Shown piece after piece: positions 20,898-31,069 of a stretch of DNA of 64,000 bases; the first letter of the stretch is position 1; each line of letters begins with the position of its first letter. Position numbers and translations under genes: made by a program. Source of the stretch: Alopecurus myosuroides (taxonomy: Eukaryota; Streptophyta; Magnoliopsida; Poales; Poaceae); contig CM054059.1 of the NCBI GenBank assembly GCA_028641055.1, positions 113,741,392-113,805,391 of the forward strand, in the 5' to 3' direction. The notes beneath the pieces were generated by a model. That model had not been told where the DNA came from and searched no databases. It saw only the letters and a program-made list of their open reading frames with translations.

Positions 20898-23800
20898 GAA
20901 AGCGAGCTCATCCACTTCCTCCGTGAGAATCGGGACGTATTCGCCTGGTCCAATGAAGATCTACCAGGAGTCCCGAGGGAGTTGGTTGAGCACTCATTAC
21001 ATGTGCGTCCTGACGCCAAGCCCGTGAAGCAGGCTATGCGTCGTTTCGGAGATGAGAGAAGGAAGGCCATTGGTGACCAGATCACCAAGTTGCTGATAAG
21101 CAATTTCATCATGGAGGTGCTGCATCCGGATTGGTTAGCCAACCCGGTCATGGTCGAGAAGAAGAAGGAGGATCCCAAGGCTGCTACTGCATGGCGCATG
21201 TGTGTCGACTACACCGACTTGAACAAGGCATGCCCCAAGGATCCCTTCCCGCTACCTCGCATCGATCAGGTGATCGATTCCACTGCTGGTTGTGAACTGC
21301 TGTCTTTCATAGATGCCTACTCTGGTTTCCACCAGATTACACTCAATCCTGCTGATCAAATAAAGACTGCATTCATTACCCCGTACGGGGCTTATTGCTA
21401 TCGTGTCATGTGTTTTGGCTTGAGGAATGCGGGTGCAACCTATCAGAGATGCATGCAGAAATGCTTGCACGACCAGCTCGGCAAGAATGTGCAGGTGTAC
21501 GTAGATGACATTGTCATAAAAACGAATAAAACACATACTCTGCTTGCCGACCTGGAGGAAACCTTTGCTAACCTACGCAAGTACAAAATGAAGCTGAATC
21601 CGAGTAAATGCACTTTCGGCGTCCCGGCTGGCAACCTACTCGGCTTCCTGGTGTCTAGTCGGGGCATTGAAGCCAATCCTTCAAAGATAAAAGCTATTGA
21701 GAGCATGTCTTTGCCGAGATACCTGAAGGATGTACAGAAGTTCACTGGTTGCTTGGCATCTCTGAGCCGCTTCCTGGGCCGAATGGGCGAGAAGGCCCTG
21801 CCTCTATACCAGCTGATGAAGAAAAGTGACAAGTTTGTCTGGACTCCGCAAGCGGATGTGGCATTCAATGAGCTGAAGGCAATGCTGGCTAGCGCTCCCA
21901 TCTTGGCTAGTCCCCTACCCAAGGAGCCGATGCTATTATACATTGCTGCCACTAACCGAGTAGTCAGGGTGGTGATTGTGGTGGAGCGAGAAGAAGAAGG
22001 CAAGAGTGTGCAGCGCCCAGTGTACTATCTCAGTGAAGTGCTGTGTAGCTCCAAGCAAAACTACCCGCATTACCAGAAGATGACCTACGGCGTGTACCTG
22101 GGCGCCAAGAATCTAAAGCATTACTTCCAAGAGCATCCTATCACGGTTGTGAGCTCTGCGCCCATCTCGGACATCATGGGCAACAAGGAGGCGAGTGGCA
22201 GAGTAGCCAAGTGGGCAATCGAGCTGGCCGCGTATGCACCCGCGTATGCGAGAAGAGAAGCTATCAAGTCTCAAATTCTGGCGGAGTTTCTGGTGGATTG
22301 GGCCGAGGTGCAGTATGAACCTCCTGCTCCAGTTTCTAATTACTGGAAGATGCACTTTGATGGCTCGAAGGTGAAGGAAGGCCTTGGTGCTGGCGTAGTG
22401 CTTACGTCACCCAAGCGAGATCAACTCAAGTATGTGCTGCAGATTCATTTCAAGGCGTCCAACAACGTAGCAGAGTACGAGGCAGTGGTGCATGGCTTGC
22501 GAGTAGCCAAGGAGGTTGGCGTGCAGCGCATCATATGCTATGGCGATTCAGATCTGGTGGTGCAGCAAGTCTCTGGCACTTGGGATGCTCTAGATGCCAA
22601 CATGGCATCATATCGCTTCCTGGTACAGTCTATGACTGGATTCTTCGAAGGCTGCGAGTTCCAGCACATTCACCGAGCAGAGAACGAAGCGGCAGACGAG
22701 CTGTCCAAGTTGGGGTCTTCTCGGCAGTCCATCCCGGCGGGGATTGCCTTGGAGCATTTAAGGAAGCCATCCATCAAGCCCTCCCCCAACTCGGAATCCA
22801 TATTTGTCCCTTCTCTGCCAAGTGAGGAATCTGATCCCATGGAGATTGACTGGGAGAATGCTACAGGAAACCCGGGGACTGCTGCTCCCTACTCGGGGAC
22901 TGCCGTTCCCTACTCGAGGACTGCCTTTCCCTACTCGGGGACTGCCACTCCCTACTCGGGGACTGCCACTCCCTACTCGGGGACTGCCACTCCATACTCG
23001 GGGACTGCTGTCCTTAACCCGGGGACTGTCGCATTCATTGAGGAGGTCCTCGCCAACCAATCAGGGCTCCAGAGAAGTGCTCCCAACCCTACAGAGCAAC
23101 CAGAGATGCATGTCCCAATGGAAGTGGACGAACCAGTGTTTCCCACACGGGAGACACCGAGTTGGGCCATGCCCATATTATCCTTTCTAAGGGACGGTAC
23201 CCTGCCAGAGGATCAGGTGGCCGCAAGACAGATTCAGAGAAGCTCCAAGGGCTACACTATATTCCGAGATGTGCTGCACAAAAGAAGTGCCACCGGCGTG
23301 CTGCAATGTTGTGTGGACCCAGAAGAAGGAGGAGAAATTCTGCTGGAAATACACCAAGGAGAATGCGGGCACCACGCCTCTTCTCGGGCATTGGTCAAGA
23401 AAGCTTTTCGGCATGGCTTCTACTGGCTCACAGCTCTGCAGCAAGCTGAAGACATCGTGAGGAAGTGCAACGGCTGCCAGATGTTCGCGAGTAAGATTCA
23501 CATGCCTGCTTCCGAGCTGAAGACAATTCCTATCACATGGCCGTTTGCCGTATGGTGCCTGGACATGGTTGGCCCCTTTAAGCCGGCTAAAGGCAACATG
23601 ACACACATATTGGTCATGGTGGACAAGTTCACCAAGTGGATCGAAGTGAAGCCTATTCGGAAGTGCGATGGGGCCACAGCTGTGAAATTCTTGAAGGATG
23701 TGATCCTGAGATATGGCTACCCGCACAGCATCATCACCGACAACGGCACAAATTTCGCAGAGGGGGCAATGGTGCGGTTTTGCAGAGATAAGCACATCCG

Positions 23801-24428
23801 ACTAGATGTTGCGTCCGTGGCGCATCCCGCCTCCAATGGGCAAGTGGAAAGAGCAAACGGCATGGTGCTAGCAGGCATAAAGCCAAGGCTGATTGAGCCA
23901 CTGCTGAAAACACCTGGGTGTTGGCTAGACGAATTGCCAGCGGTGTTGTGGAGTCTAAGGACTACCCCTAACCGGTCAACCGGCTACACACCATTCTTCT
24001 TGGTATACGGGGCTGAGGCCGTGTTGCCAATAGACTTAGAGCATGACTCACCCCGAGTAACCCTCTACACTGAGGTGGAGGCGAGAGAAGCTCGAGAAGA
24101 CGACGTTGACCTGCTTGAAGAAGCAAGAGAGCTGACTCTGTCACGTTCGGCTATCTACCAGCAAAACCTGCGGCGTTATTATAGCCGAAAGGTGAACCCA
24201 AGGGTTTTCCGAGAAGGAGACATGGTCCTTAGGCTTGTGCGGCGCACAGCCGGGATGCACAAGTTGTCTCCTCCATGGGAAGGGCCTTTCATTGTGAGCA
24301 AAGCGCTGCACAATGATGCGTACTATCTTGTAGATGTGCGTCCCTCACAGGAGAACAGGGCAGATAAAGCTGGAGAGGAATCTAAGCGTCCCTGGAATGT
24401 AGCCCTACTCCGTCGTTTTCATTCGTGA
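20898..24428 (+). CDS. Element F pol: RT, RNase H, second RNase H, integrase
   Basis: No internal stop after 20897; the first in-frame ATG is 20982. RT shows VDYTDLNKACPKDPFPLPRI, FIDAYSGFHQI and the catalytic YVDD in VQVYVDDIVIK. A first, degenerate RNase H (MLLYIAATNRVV...) is followed by a second, archaeal-type one (MHFDGSKVKEGLGAGVVL, NNVAEYEAVVHGL, GDSDLVVQQV), typical of the Tat lineage. A spacer of short repeats (22868-23033) leads to integrase: zinc finger HHASSRALV...CNGCQ, core Asp in WCLDMVGPF, Asp in IITDNGTNF, Glu in NGQVERANG, then YGAEAVLP and PPWEGPFIV. It ends RRFHS. It copies RNA to DNA and inserts it. All catalytic motifs look intact. Confidence 0.92.
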   Translation, partial: ESELIHFLRENRDVFAWSNEDLPGVPRELVEHSLHVRPDAKPVKQAMRRFGDERRKAIGDQITKLLISNFIMEVLHPDWLANPVMVEKKKEDPKAATAWRMCVDYTDLNKACPKDPFPLPRIDQVIDSTAGCELLSFIDAYSGFHQITLNPADQIKTAFITPYGAYCYRVMCFGLRNAGATYQRCMQKCLHDQLGKNVQVYVDDIVIKTNKTHTLLADLEETFANLRKYKMKLNPSKCTFGVPAGNLLGFLVSSRGIEANPSKIKAIESMSLPRYLKDVQKFTGCLASLSRFLGRMGEKALPLYQLMKKSDKFVWTPQADVAFNELKAMLASAPILASPLPKEPMLLYIAATNRVVRVVIVVEREEEGKSVQRPVYYLSEVLCSSKQNYPHYQKMTYGVYLGAKNLKHYFQEHPITVVSSAPISDIMGNKEASGRVAKWAIELAAYAPAYARREAIKSQILAEFLVDWAEVQYEPPAPVSNYWKMHFDGSKVKEGLGAGVVLTSPKRDQLKYVLQIHFKASNNVAEYEAVVHGLRVAKEVGVQRIICYGDSDLVVQQVSGTWDALDANMASYRFLVQSMTGFFEGCEFQHIHRAENEAADELSKLGSSRQSIPAGIALEHLRKPSIKPSPNSESIFVPSLPSEESDPMEIDWENATGNPGTAAPYSGTAVPYSRTAFPYSGTATPYSGTATPYSGTATPYSGTAVLNPGTVAFIEEVLANQSGLQRSAPNPTEQPEMHVPMEVDEPVFPTRETPSWAMPILSFLRDGTLPEDQVAARQIQRSSKGYTIFRDVLHKRSATGVLQCCVDPEEGGEILLEIHQGECGHHASSRALVKKAFRHGFYWLTALQQAEDIVRKCNGCQMFASKIHMPASELKTIPITWPFAVWCLDMVGPFKPAKGNMTHILVMVDKFTKWIEVKPIRKCDGATAVKFLKDVILRYGYPHSIITDNGTNFAEGAMVRFCRDKHIRLDVASVAHPASNGQVERANGMVLAGIKPRLIEPLLKTPGCWLDELPAVLWSLRTTPNRSTGYTPFFLVYGAEAVLPIDLEHDSPRVTLYTEVEAREAREDDVDLLEEARELTLSRSAIYQQNLRRYYSRKVNPRVFREGDMVLRLVRRTAGMHKLSPPWEGPFIVSKALHNDAYYLVDVRPSQENRADKAGEESKRPWNVALLRRFHS
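22868..23033 (+). repeat. 18-bp tandem repeat in the RNase H-integrase spacer
   Basis: About nine imperfect units of CGGGGACTGCCNNTCCCTACT, in frame, encoding PYSGTAT-like heptads minus one residue (period six residues). Units differ mainly at the third and fourth bases of the ACTGCC part. CGGGGACTGC also occurs at 24480-24489 and immediately before the 3' LTR at the polypurine tract. Confidence 0.88.
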
Positions 24429-25082
24429 GCAAAAATGTGTATGTACTCTCAATTCTACTCCGTAATCTGAAATTGAACTCGGGGACTGCCCTTCGTCCAA
24501 AATTTCTCTAAGTGTTTCTACTCGGCTTTACTTTTTGCCTATTCGGTTGCTCTACTTCAAAATTCAAAAGTACATTGAGTATTGTGTTTAAACCTACATG
24601 CCAACTCTTCGACTCTGTTGCTGTCCGAAACCCGGCTTCATGGCAAGCAAGAGAACAAGCAAAAGGTCAATGGGCACAAGAAAAATTGCTAAGGAAGAAA
24701 AGAGTGCAGGAACCGAGTAGGGTGCATTTACTACTGTTCTTTGTCTTGTCTTTTCGGCCAAATGGTGGGCTGCGTTACTATGATTGTTTCTAAGCGGCTA
24801 AGTATTTGCAGCTCTGCTCTTTAACTCTTGTGACTCGAATACCAAAAAAGAAACAAGTTGCGGGTAGAGCTGAGACGAAAAGAGAGAGTGAATAAGAAAT
24901 GCAACTCGAGGACTCGCATGATAACGCAACCCGGCATCGAGCCAAGGCTGAACAAAATGATTAAGTTGAAAACAACAAATGTGAATAAAAATGAGTAGAA
25001 AACGGCATAAGTAGTTTGATACATCTGCACCCGGCATCCCGGGGATCTGATAAGTGTTTGAGGAATGAGCTGCAGGACAGAT
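24429..25082 (+). other. Element F 3' non-coding segment after pol
   Basis: Between the integrase stop and the end of the antisense gene. It has scattered ACTCGG words and one ACTCGGGGACTGCCC copy, and no frame with recognisable protein features on either strand. Confidence 0.7.
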
Positions 25083-28000
25083 TCAGGTCGAGGCGGCGTT
25101 CTCGGTGCTGGCCTTGGTTGCTTCATCTTCAGTAGTGGCCTTGGTCGCGTCTGCCTCAGAGCTGGCGTCAACAGTCTTCGCAGCTTCGTCCTCGGCGCTG
25201 GCCTTGGTCGCATCCGCTTCCAGGTTGACGGGGACGGTCTTCGCTAGCTCGGAGACGGGCTCTGTCGCGGAGGTGGAGCCAGTGGCTTGGGCGCGAAGGC
25301 TGACGGTGTCGTCGAGGGCAGCTCCTGACGAGGTGCCGAACTTGAGCGCGGCGGTGTCAATCGACATCTTCTCGTTCTCGTCCTCCTCATCGCTACCCGC
25401 GACGACCGCGGCCTTCCCCTTCCCGGCCTTGCCAACAGGAGACTCGAAGCAGCTCAGGTCCAGCTCCTCTGTGTCCGTCTCTTCGTCTTCATCCTCCTTC
25501 TCGCCTTCGTCCACCTCGGTGTCGGGCTCGGTGAGGCCGTCGATGAAGGTCGCGGTATCAGCGTACTGGGCAACCTCGTGTGCAACTAGCTGGCGGATAG
25601 CCACGCAGTCGGGGTTCTTCTCCCACTTGGAGTCCTGGTGCATCTCGCGGATAATTTGCAAATTGAGATTTTCGTACCAGCTGGTGATGAATAGAAGCAT
25701 CATGTCCGCGCCGGCCCGAGCTCCCGATGCGCGCCATTTCTTCAGCTCGGCTTTCACGCGGTGCAGCTTCAAGGCAAGTCCGCAGATTGTCGTTGGTGCA
25801 GAGTCATGAGGCCAGAAAAGGTTGTGGATCTGGAAGGCGACGCGCACCAGCTCGGTGCCCACGCCCGCTAGTCGCTGGAATTGCCCTTGCATAATCAGGA
25901 TGCTCTCCTCGATTTCTGCTCTGGTGTCCAAAGGCTCGCCCTTCTCAGCGCGAGCTGCTCGGACCTTCGCCAGGGCAGGCACGCAAGAAGATTCAAGGTC
26001 GGGGAAGACTCCTGCAAGAGCTATCGAGAAGATCAGAAACAATAACAGAGTAGAAATACGAAACGAGTAGCAGAGGAACAAGAGGAAGCAGTGAAGCAAA
26101 GAAAAGAGAGCACTTACTGTTCAAGTCATAGCGCAGCCCTTGTAGCTGGTTCTTCCACGATTCCTCGTCGGATAAGTGCTTTTCTTCAATCAGGCGGAGC
26201 CCGTCCAGCTGAGCGAAGAGGTCAGCGTTGCTCTTCTTCAGCACCTCGCACTCTTGTTCGAGGGCTCTCTCCTTGGCTTTAGCTGCCGCTTCGTTCTTCT
26301 CCTTCTCGGCAAGCAAATCCTTCTTCTCGGCTGCTATGTTGAGGGCGTCCTTGAGCGCAGTCTGCAGCTGGAGTTGGAGAGCTTCCATCTCGGTAGTGTG
26401 CTCTTTTATCAGCTCGACAGCCTGGCTGGACAATTGCTGCTGCACCTCAGCAGGTTTGAGGCAGTCTTGATGTTCCTCGACAAATTTTTTATGATCTTCT
26501 GAGAAGAGCAAAGCACGTTCAGCAGAGTAGCGAAGAAAGAAACACAAAGACAAGCCGAGAAGATGGCAACGTACCTTCTAGTCTTTTGATCGTGGCTTGG
26601 CCACTCTCGACAAAGGCACGGCAGGTTGAATGCTCCTCCGTCAGGGCCTTTAACTTCCCTGCAGAGTAGAAATGGTTAGCGCAAAAAGCCGAAGCGGGCG
26701 TAAACACCAAACGCAAGAACCGCGTAGCTAGAAGCGTACCTTCAACTTCAGAAAGTTTCAATGTACTGTTCATCACATCCTTCTCGGCTGCCTCGTCGTC
26801 TGCGCGCTCTCTTTCCAGGGCCTCAATGCGTCTCTTGGCAATGGCGTGGTTCCAGAGTAGCTGACGGTGCAGGCCGGTCCGCTCCAATAAGCTATTCTGA
26901 GAAGCAAAAGGAAAAAGAATCAGGCAAAGTAATAAAGATTCAACCCGAGAAGGCGGCAACTCGGGAGTATATCCGCCTACTCGGCCAGAATCTCGGGGAC
27001 TGGGTGATGGATAAGGAAAAGAAGAAGAGTAGAAGAAAATTGAAACGCAACTCGGGGAGGATGAGTAGAAGCTTACCGCGTAAGATTGCTCAAGGTCCTC
27101 TGCGTTCTTCCGGTGGACGAACATCTTGGCGGCAAGCGTGCTGGAATTGGATGAGATAGTCATGGGTTTGTAACCCAAGTCTGCCTTGTTCCAATCGACA
27201 CGCATATGGTCCAAGTCGCCCATATCCGTGTCGTCCCAGTTCGATATGCCAAGGACCTTGCTGTCCCACTTGGCATCGATGAAGCCAACCAAATCGAGCA
27301 CTTGCTCAAGGCCCTGGGACGTCACCGCCTTGTCCTGAACCCCGCGCGAAGAAATGGAGAGGGACTTGTCCTGATTTGGGGCCGGGGGTCTGGAGTCCAC
27401 TGCCGCGGTTTTCTTCCCTTTCCGAAGAGCAAGCTTCCTCTCCGCGGGGGTTAAGCCAACCTGGTGCTGCTGGCTGACCTTCACCATGTAAGGTGGGAAG
27501 CTGGGCGGATCTGCGACACCGGATGCACCAACGGCGTCAGCAGCCGCGCCAGGCTCGCGGATAGCGAGCTGAGTGGACTTGGTAGTTGATGTTGGCGGCG
27601 GCATCACGGCTGCATCTTGACCGGCGCCACGCGCCGGGTTCCTGCGAACAGTGCCTTCTACCGGGCCTGCTGACTTCTCGGCAGCCCGCTTCTTCGAAAT
27701 CTCCTTCTGGGCGGTTGGCTTCTCGGTGGTCTTCTTCTCGGTGGTCTTCTTCTCGGTGGCCCTCTCCTCGGCGGCTTTCTTCTCGGCAGCTTCCTGAGCG
27801 TTCTTCCTCGTAACAGGCTTGGCCGGAGGGCTGGCTGCAGCCTTGGTTTTCTGCACCAAGGAGGAGTCTGGTGCAGTGGAGGAGGTGCCCTGCTGGGTAG
27901 GCGGCGCCAGGGGCGCGCTACTCGGCGCGGCGTCTGGCTGAGCGCTACCCTGCGCGGCGCCTGGTTGCGCGTCGCTCAGAGGGTATTGTTCTGCCTCGTT

Positions 28001-30370
28001 GACTACTTCTACCCGCTGCTCGGCAGCGGGATCTGGCTGTGAGGCATCTGGTTCTTCTGCCCGCGGCTGGGCTGCGGGGTCTTCTTGTTCAGCAGCCCCT
28101 GTTACTGGCTGCTCTTCTTCTTCTTCCTGCCGCTCAAGGGCGGCGTCGTCATGCATCTCGTGGTCTGGATCTTGGCTCTCTTCGGCCCTGGTGGCTGGAG
28201 GGGAAGGTGGCAACTCGTGGTGAGCAGCATCCTGCGCCTCCTGCTCGGCGCGGGACTGCTGCTCCTGCTCGACGTCGTGGGCGTCGGTATCCCTGTACCG
28301 AGCCTCGTCGGAGTCCTCTTCGTGGGCTGTGGCGGCTTCATTCTCATCGCCGTCGAGGTTGATGAGCTTATCAACGTCAATGGCGGCTTTCTTCTTGGTC
28401 TTCGTGGGCGCACGAGCGGCATCCGCATCCAAGGGGGCTCTGAAGAGAAAATTGCATTCAAAAATAAGAAGAGGGCAGAGGAAACTGAGAGGAAACAGCG
28501 AAGTAAAAGGATTGGGAATCAATCGAGAAGTAACTTACCCCTTGCGGGTAGGGATTGCTGGCCGTTTTCTCTTCACGACCTTCTTGGTCGTCTTCTCGGT
28601 CGTTTTCTTCTTCTTGGCGGGGGGCTCTTGGGCGCCGCTGCCCGTCCGCTTGCGGGTAACAGGAGCGGCAACTGCAAGAGGATCGACGACCAGGGCTGCC
28701 TCGTCCTCGTCCTCATCCTCGCCGTCATCCTCAGCATCAGCACCATCAGAGAAATTGAAAGGAAGAAAGGCAATTCAGAAGCAGGAAGCAATTAGTTTGT
28801 GATGCTCGCGATCAGACGGGATAAAGTCAGTTACCTTCATCTTCATCCTCGGACCAGTCACGAAGAGACGCGTCCACGCGATGCTTACTCGTCTGGGCGG
28901 CTTCAGGAGGATTAAGCTTGTCCGCGGTCTCAAAGGAGACCTCATCGTCTTCCTCTCGGTCATTTGACCAGTTGCCCTCGAAGCGCTCACTGCTCTCAGC
29001 GAGCTGGCGATCAAGGACCTGAAGAATAGAGAAACATCGCAAGTTAGCCGAGTAGCATGAAGGAACTCTACCCGACTAGGCGTGCAAACATCAAGCACAT
29101 TAATCCTAAGCGATTCGGCTAAGTGTCCTACTCGGCAAGGCATGCAAACATCAAGCACATTAAGCCTAAAGGTTTCTCCTAAGTGTCCTACTCGGCAAGG
29201 CGTGCAAACATCAAGCACATTAAGCCTAAATGTTTCTCCTAAGTGTCCTACTCGGCAAGGCGTGCAAACATCAAGCACATTAAGCCTAAATGTTTCTCCT
29301 AAGTGTGCTACCCGACAAGGCGTGCAAACAACAAGCACACTAAGCCTGAGCAGTTCCGCTAAACGCCCTACTCGGCGTAGAGTGCGAATGATAGTCGCAG
29401 CAAGGAGAGGAAGCTATCTACTCGGATTGCATATACAAGAAGAAGATTAAGAAGAACATACCCGTGGAATCGGCTTTGTGCGGCTGTAGGGGATGAAGCC
29501 ATATTGCCAGTTGTCTCGAAGGCCAGTGGTCAGGATGGACCGAGCGTAAGCGGCGACATCCGCGTTTCTGAGCTCGAAGGTAGTCGTCCGAGTACAGTCG
29601 CGAGGGCCGCCCATGTAGCACATGGGGTGGGAGCGGCGTTGCAGAGGCAGCACGCGGTTACGAATCCAGCAGGCGACTGGATCGTCGCTCTTGAGCCCCT
29701 CTCCGATCAGATGGGCGAGCCGCTCCTCCATCTGCATCAAGTTCCTGTTGTTGGATGGCTTGATCTTCCAATTTTGCCCGGTAGGAGTTCGGTTGGTCCA
29801 AGGGGGCAGATTGATGCGGTCCTCGATCTTGGCCTCCTTCGTGGCGGGGATGTTCTTCACGTACAAGAAGGACTTCTGCCACTTGCGGACAGAATCCAGG
29901 CCCTTGATGCGAGGATGGTTGGTGCCCGGGCACTGCACCATCATGGCGCTGCCGGTCTCGGTTACCCGGCTGCTGGTGTCCGCACCATCCTTCTTGCCCT
30001 GGCTCTGTTAGCGGAAGAAGAAGTACTTCGACCACGTCTCCGTCGTGGGGCGAACACCGAGGAAAGCTTCGCACACCACGTCATGGTAGGAAAGGAAGAC
30101 AACTGCGTTGGGAGGAAGATGATGCATCTGGAGACCCTAATGATCCAGGAAAGAACGGAGGAAATTGGATGCAGGAAGGCCGAATCCTCGCGCGAAGTGC
30201 GCGAGGAAGACGACGTGCTCTCCCTCCTCTGGAGTCGGAATGATCTCGCCGTTAGACGGCCGGCAGCGAACACCGGGAGGAACCCTCCGGGTGTTCACGA
30301 GCCACTGGCAGTCCTCGGCGGTGACGTCAGAACCGGCCCAGCCGGCGCGAGCACTGTCACCGCGAGCCAT
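25083..30370 (-). pseudogene. Element F antisense gene: Transposase_28-like domain, acidic/Lys-rich middle, coiled coil; eight exons
   Basis: A spliced gene opposite to gag-pol. Exons: 29462-30370, 28835-29018, 28539 to about 28770, 27077-28439, 26740-26896, 26575-26658, 26118-26498, 25083-26011. Six introns have GT...AG ends and keep the frame (29019-29461, 28440-28538, 26897-27076, 26659-26739, 26499-26574, 26012-26117); the one near 28771-28834 has a good donor and no convincing acceptor. Exon 1 has VVFLAHFARGFGLPASNF and GLQMHHLPPNAV, matching the putative gypsy-type transposon domain PF04195. Exon 3 is KKKKTTEKTTKK-rich (likely nuclear signal), exon 4 acidic and Gln/Pro-rich, exons 5-7 coiled coil (ALERERADDEAAEK, LQTALKDALN), and exon 8 ends in Ala/Glu/Thr repeats. 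Exon 1 has TAG (30137-30139) and TAA (30008-30010) in frame, so this copy is broken. Such antisense ORFs are known in Tat elements; function unknown. Confidence 0.8.
29079..29378. repeat. 60-bp tandem repeat inside intron 1 of the antisense gene
   Basis: Five head-to-tail units of exactly 60 bp, of the form AGGCGTGCAAACATCAAGCA, then CATTAAGCCTAA, then TCCTAAGTGTCCTACTCGGCA. The middle three are nearly identical; the outer two are diverged. Each carries a TACTCGG or TACCCGA word. Confidence 0.93.
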
Positions 30371-30531
30371 GGCGGCGAGTAGGAAGTTGGGAGAAGATTG
30401 GAAGAAATTGGTGGAGTGGACGAGCCCGCGGCGGCGCAAAGAGTTGCACGGCGGCGGAGAGCTCTGTGACGGCGGAGAATCGAGGAGGCAGAAGGGGAAA
30501 GTGAAGCGGAAGGAGAAGAGGCAGTTACCGA

Positions 30532-30545
30532 GGGGTATTTATACC
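30532..30545 (-). promoter_or_regulatory. TATA motif for the antisense gene
   Basis: Minus strand GGTATAAATACCCC, a strong plant TATA box, 162 bp upstream of the antisense ATG (30368-30370). Its position suggests a dedicated internal promoter firing away from the 3' LTR. Confidence 0.6.
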
Positions 30546-31054
30546 GCACCTCGAGTTACCGTTACAAATTGGAGTAGTGGGATCGATCGTGGCAGTAAAT
30601 CGTGCGGCGTGGGGTCTGTGGCCGGTTAGAAACGCACACAGCGCGGAACGCGCGCGTAACGGCCGCATTAGATCCCACGACGAGATCGTGGGCGATTACT
30701 GCGCGTGATGGGACATGACGAGCCAGTGGGCCCACTCGGTGAAAACTGGGCGCGTGGCCTGTCAGGTCTTGGGCAGCGAGGCGATGCAGTCCTGGATGCG
30801 TGACACGTGCCCAGTTGCAGCACGGAAAGCCGGATTGTGCTCTGCGCAGCAGAGATTCGATTGAAGAAATTCCCTAAGTCTTTTTACTCGGTTACAGAGA
30901 AGGAAGCTAGCTCTATTCGGAAGAGAGGAAACTCAAGGTACTCTTCAAAGTGCTACTCGGAGGTTTTACTCGGCATATTGAGGTTCAAGGGCAAGGTCGC
31001 CAAGCTTGGTTTTAAGCTGGCAGGGCCCAGTGAACGAGTTCGCAGGGCTCTACC
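30546..31054. other. Element F region upstream of the antisense gene
   Basis: GC-rich in 30570-30790, with CGCGCG-type words and ATCGTGG/CCCACGA repeats near 30577 and 30676-30690. No frame with protein features. By position it would hold upstream promoter elements of the antisense gene. Confidence 0.5.
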
Positions 31055-31069
31055 AGCTTCGGGGACTGC
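31055..31069 (+). promoter_or_regulatory. Polypurine tract region of element F
   Basis: AGCTTCGGGGACTGC lies immediately before the 3' LTR, whose first bases are TGTCGGGGGG. A short G-rich tract here is where plus-strand DNA synthesis would start. Confidence 0.6.

Noticed and set aside
26519..28522. The 667-residue minus-strand frame as a single-exon protein
   Set aside because: Its middle and ends read through two predicted introns (27076-26897 and 26739-26659) with hydrophobic, low-information residues; the spliced model joins better.
28085..28795. Long plus-strand frames across 25105-28802
   Set aside because: They mirror the biased composition of the antisense gene's exons and show no protein features.
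29079..29378. A CRISPR-like array
   Set aside because: The 60-bp units are plain tandem repeats without unique spacers, in a plant retrotransposon intron.
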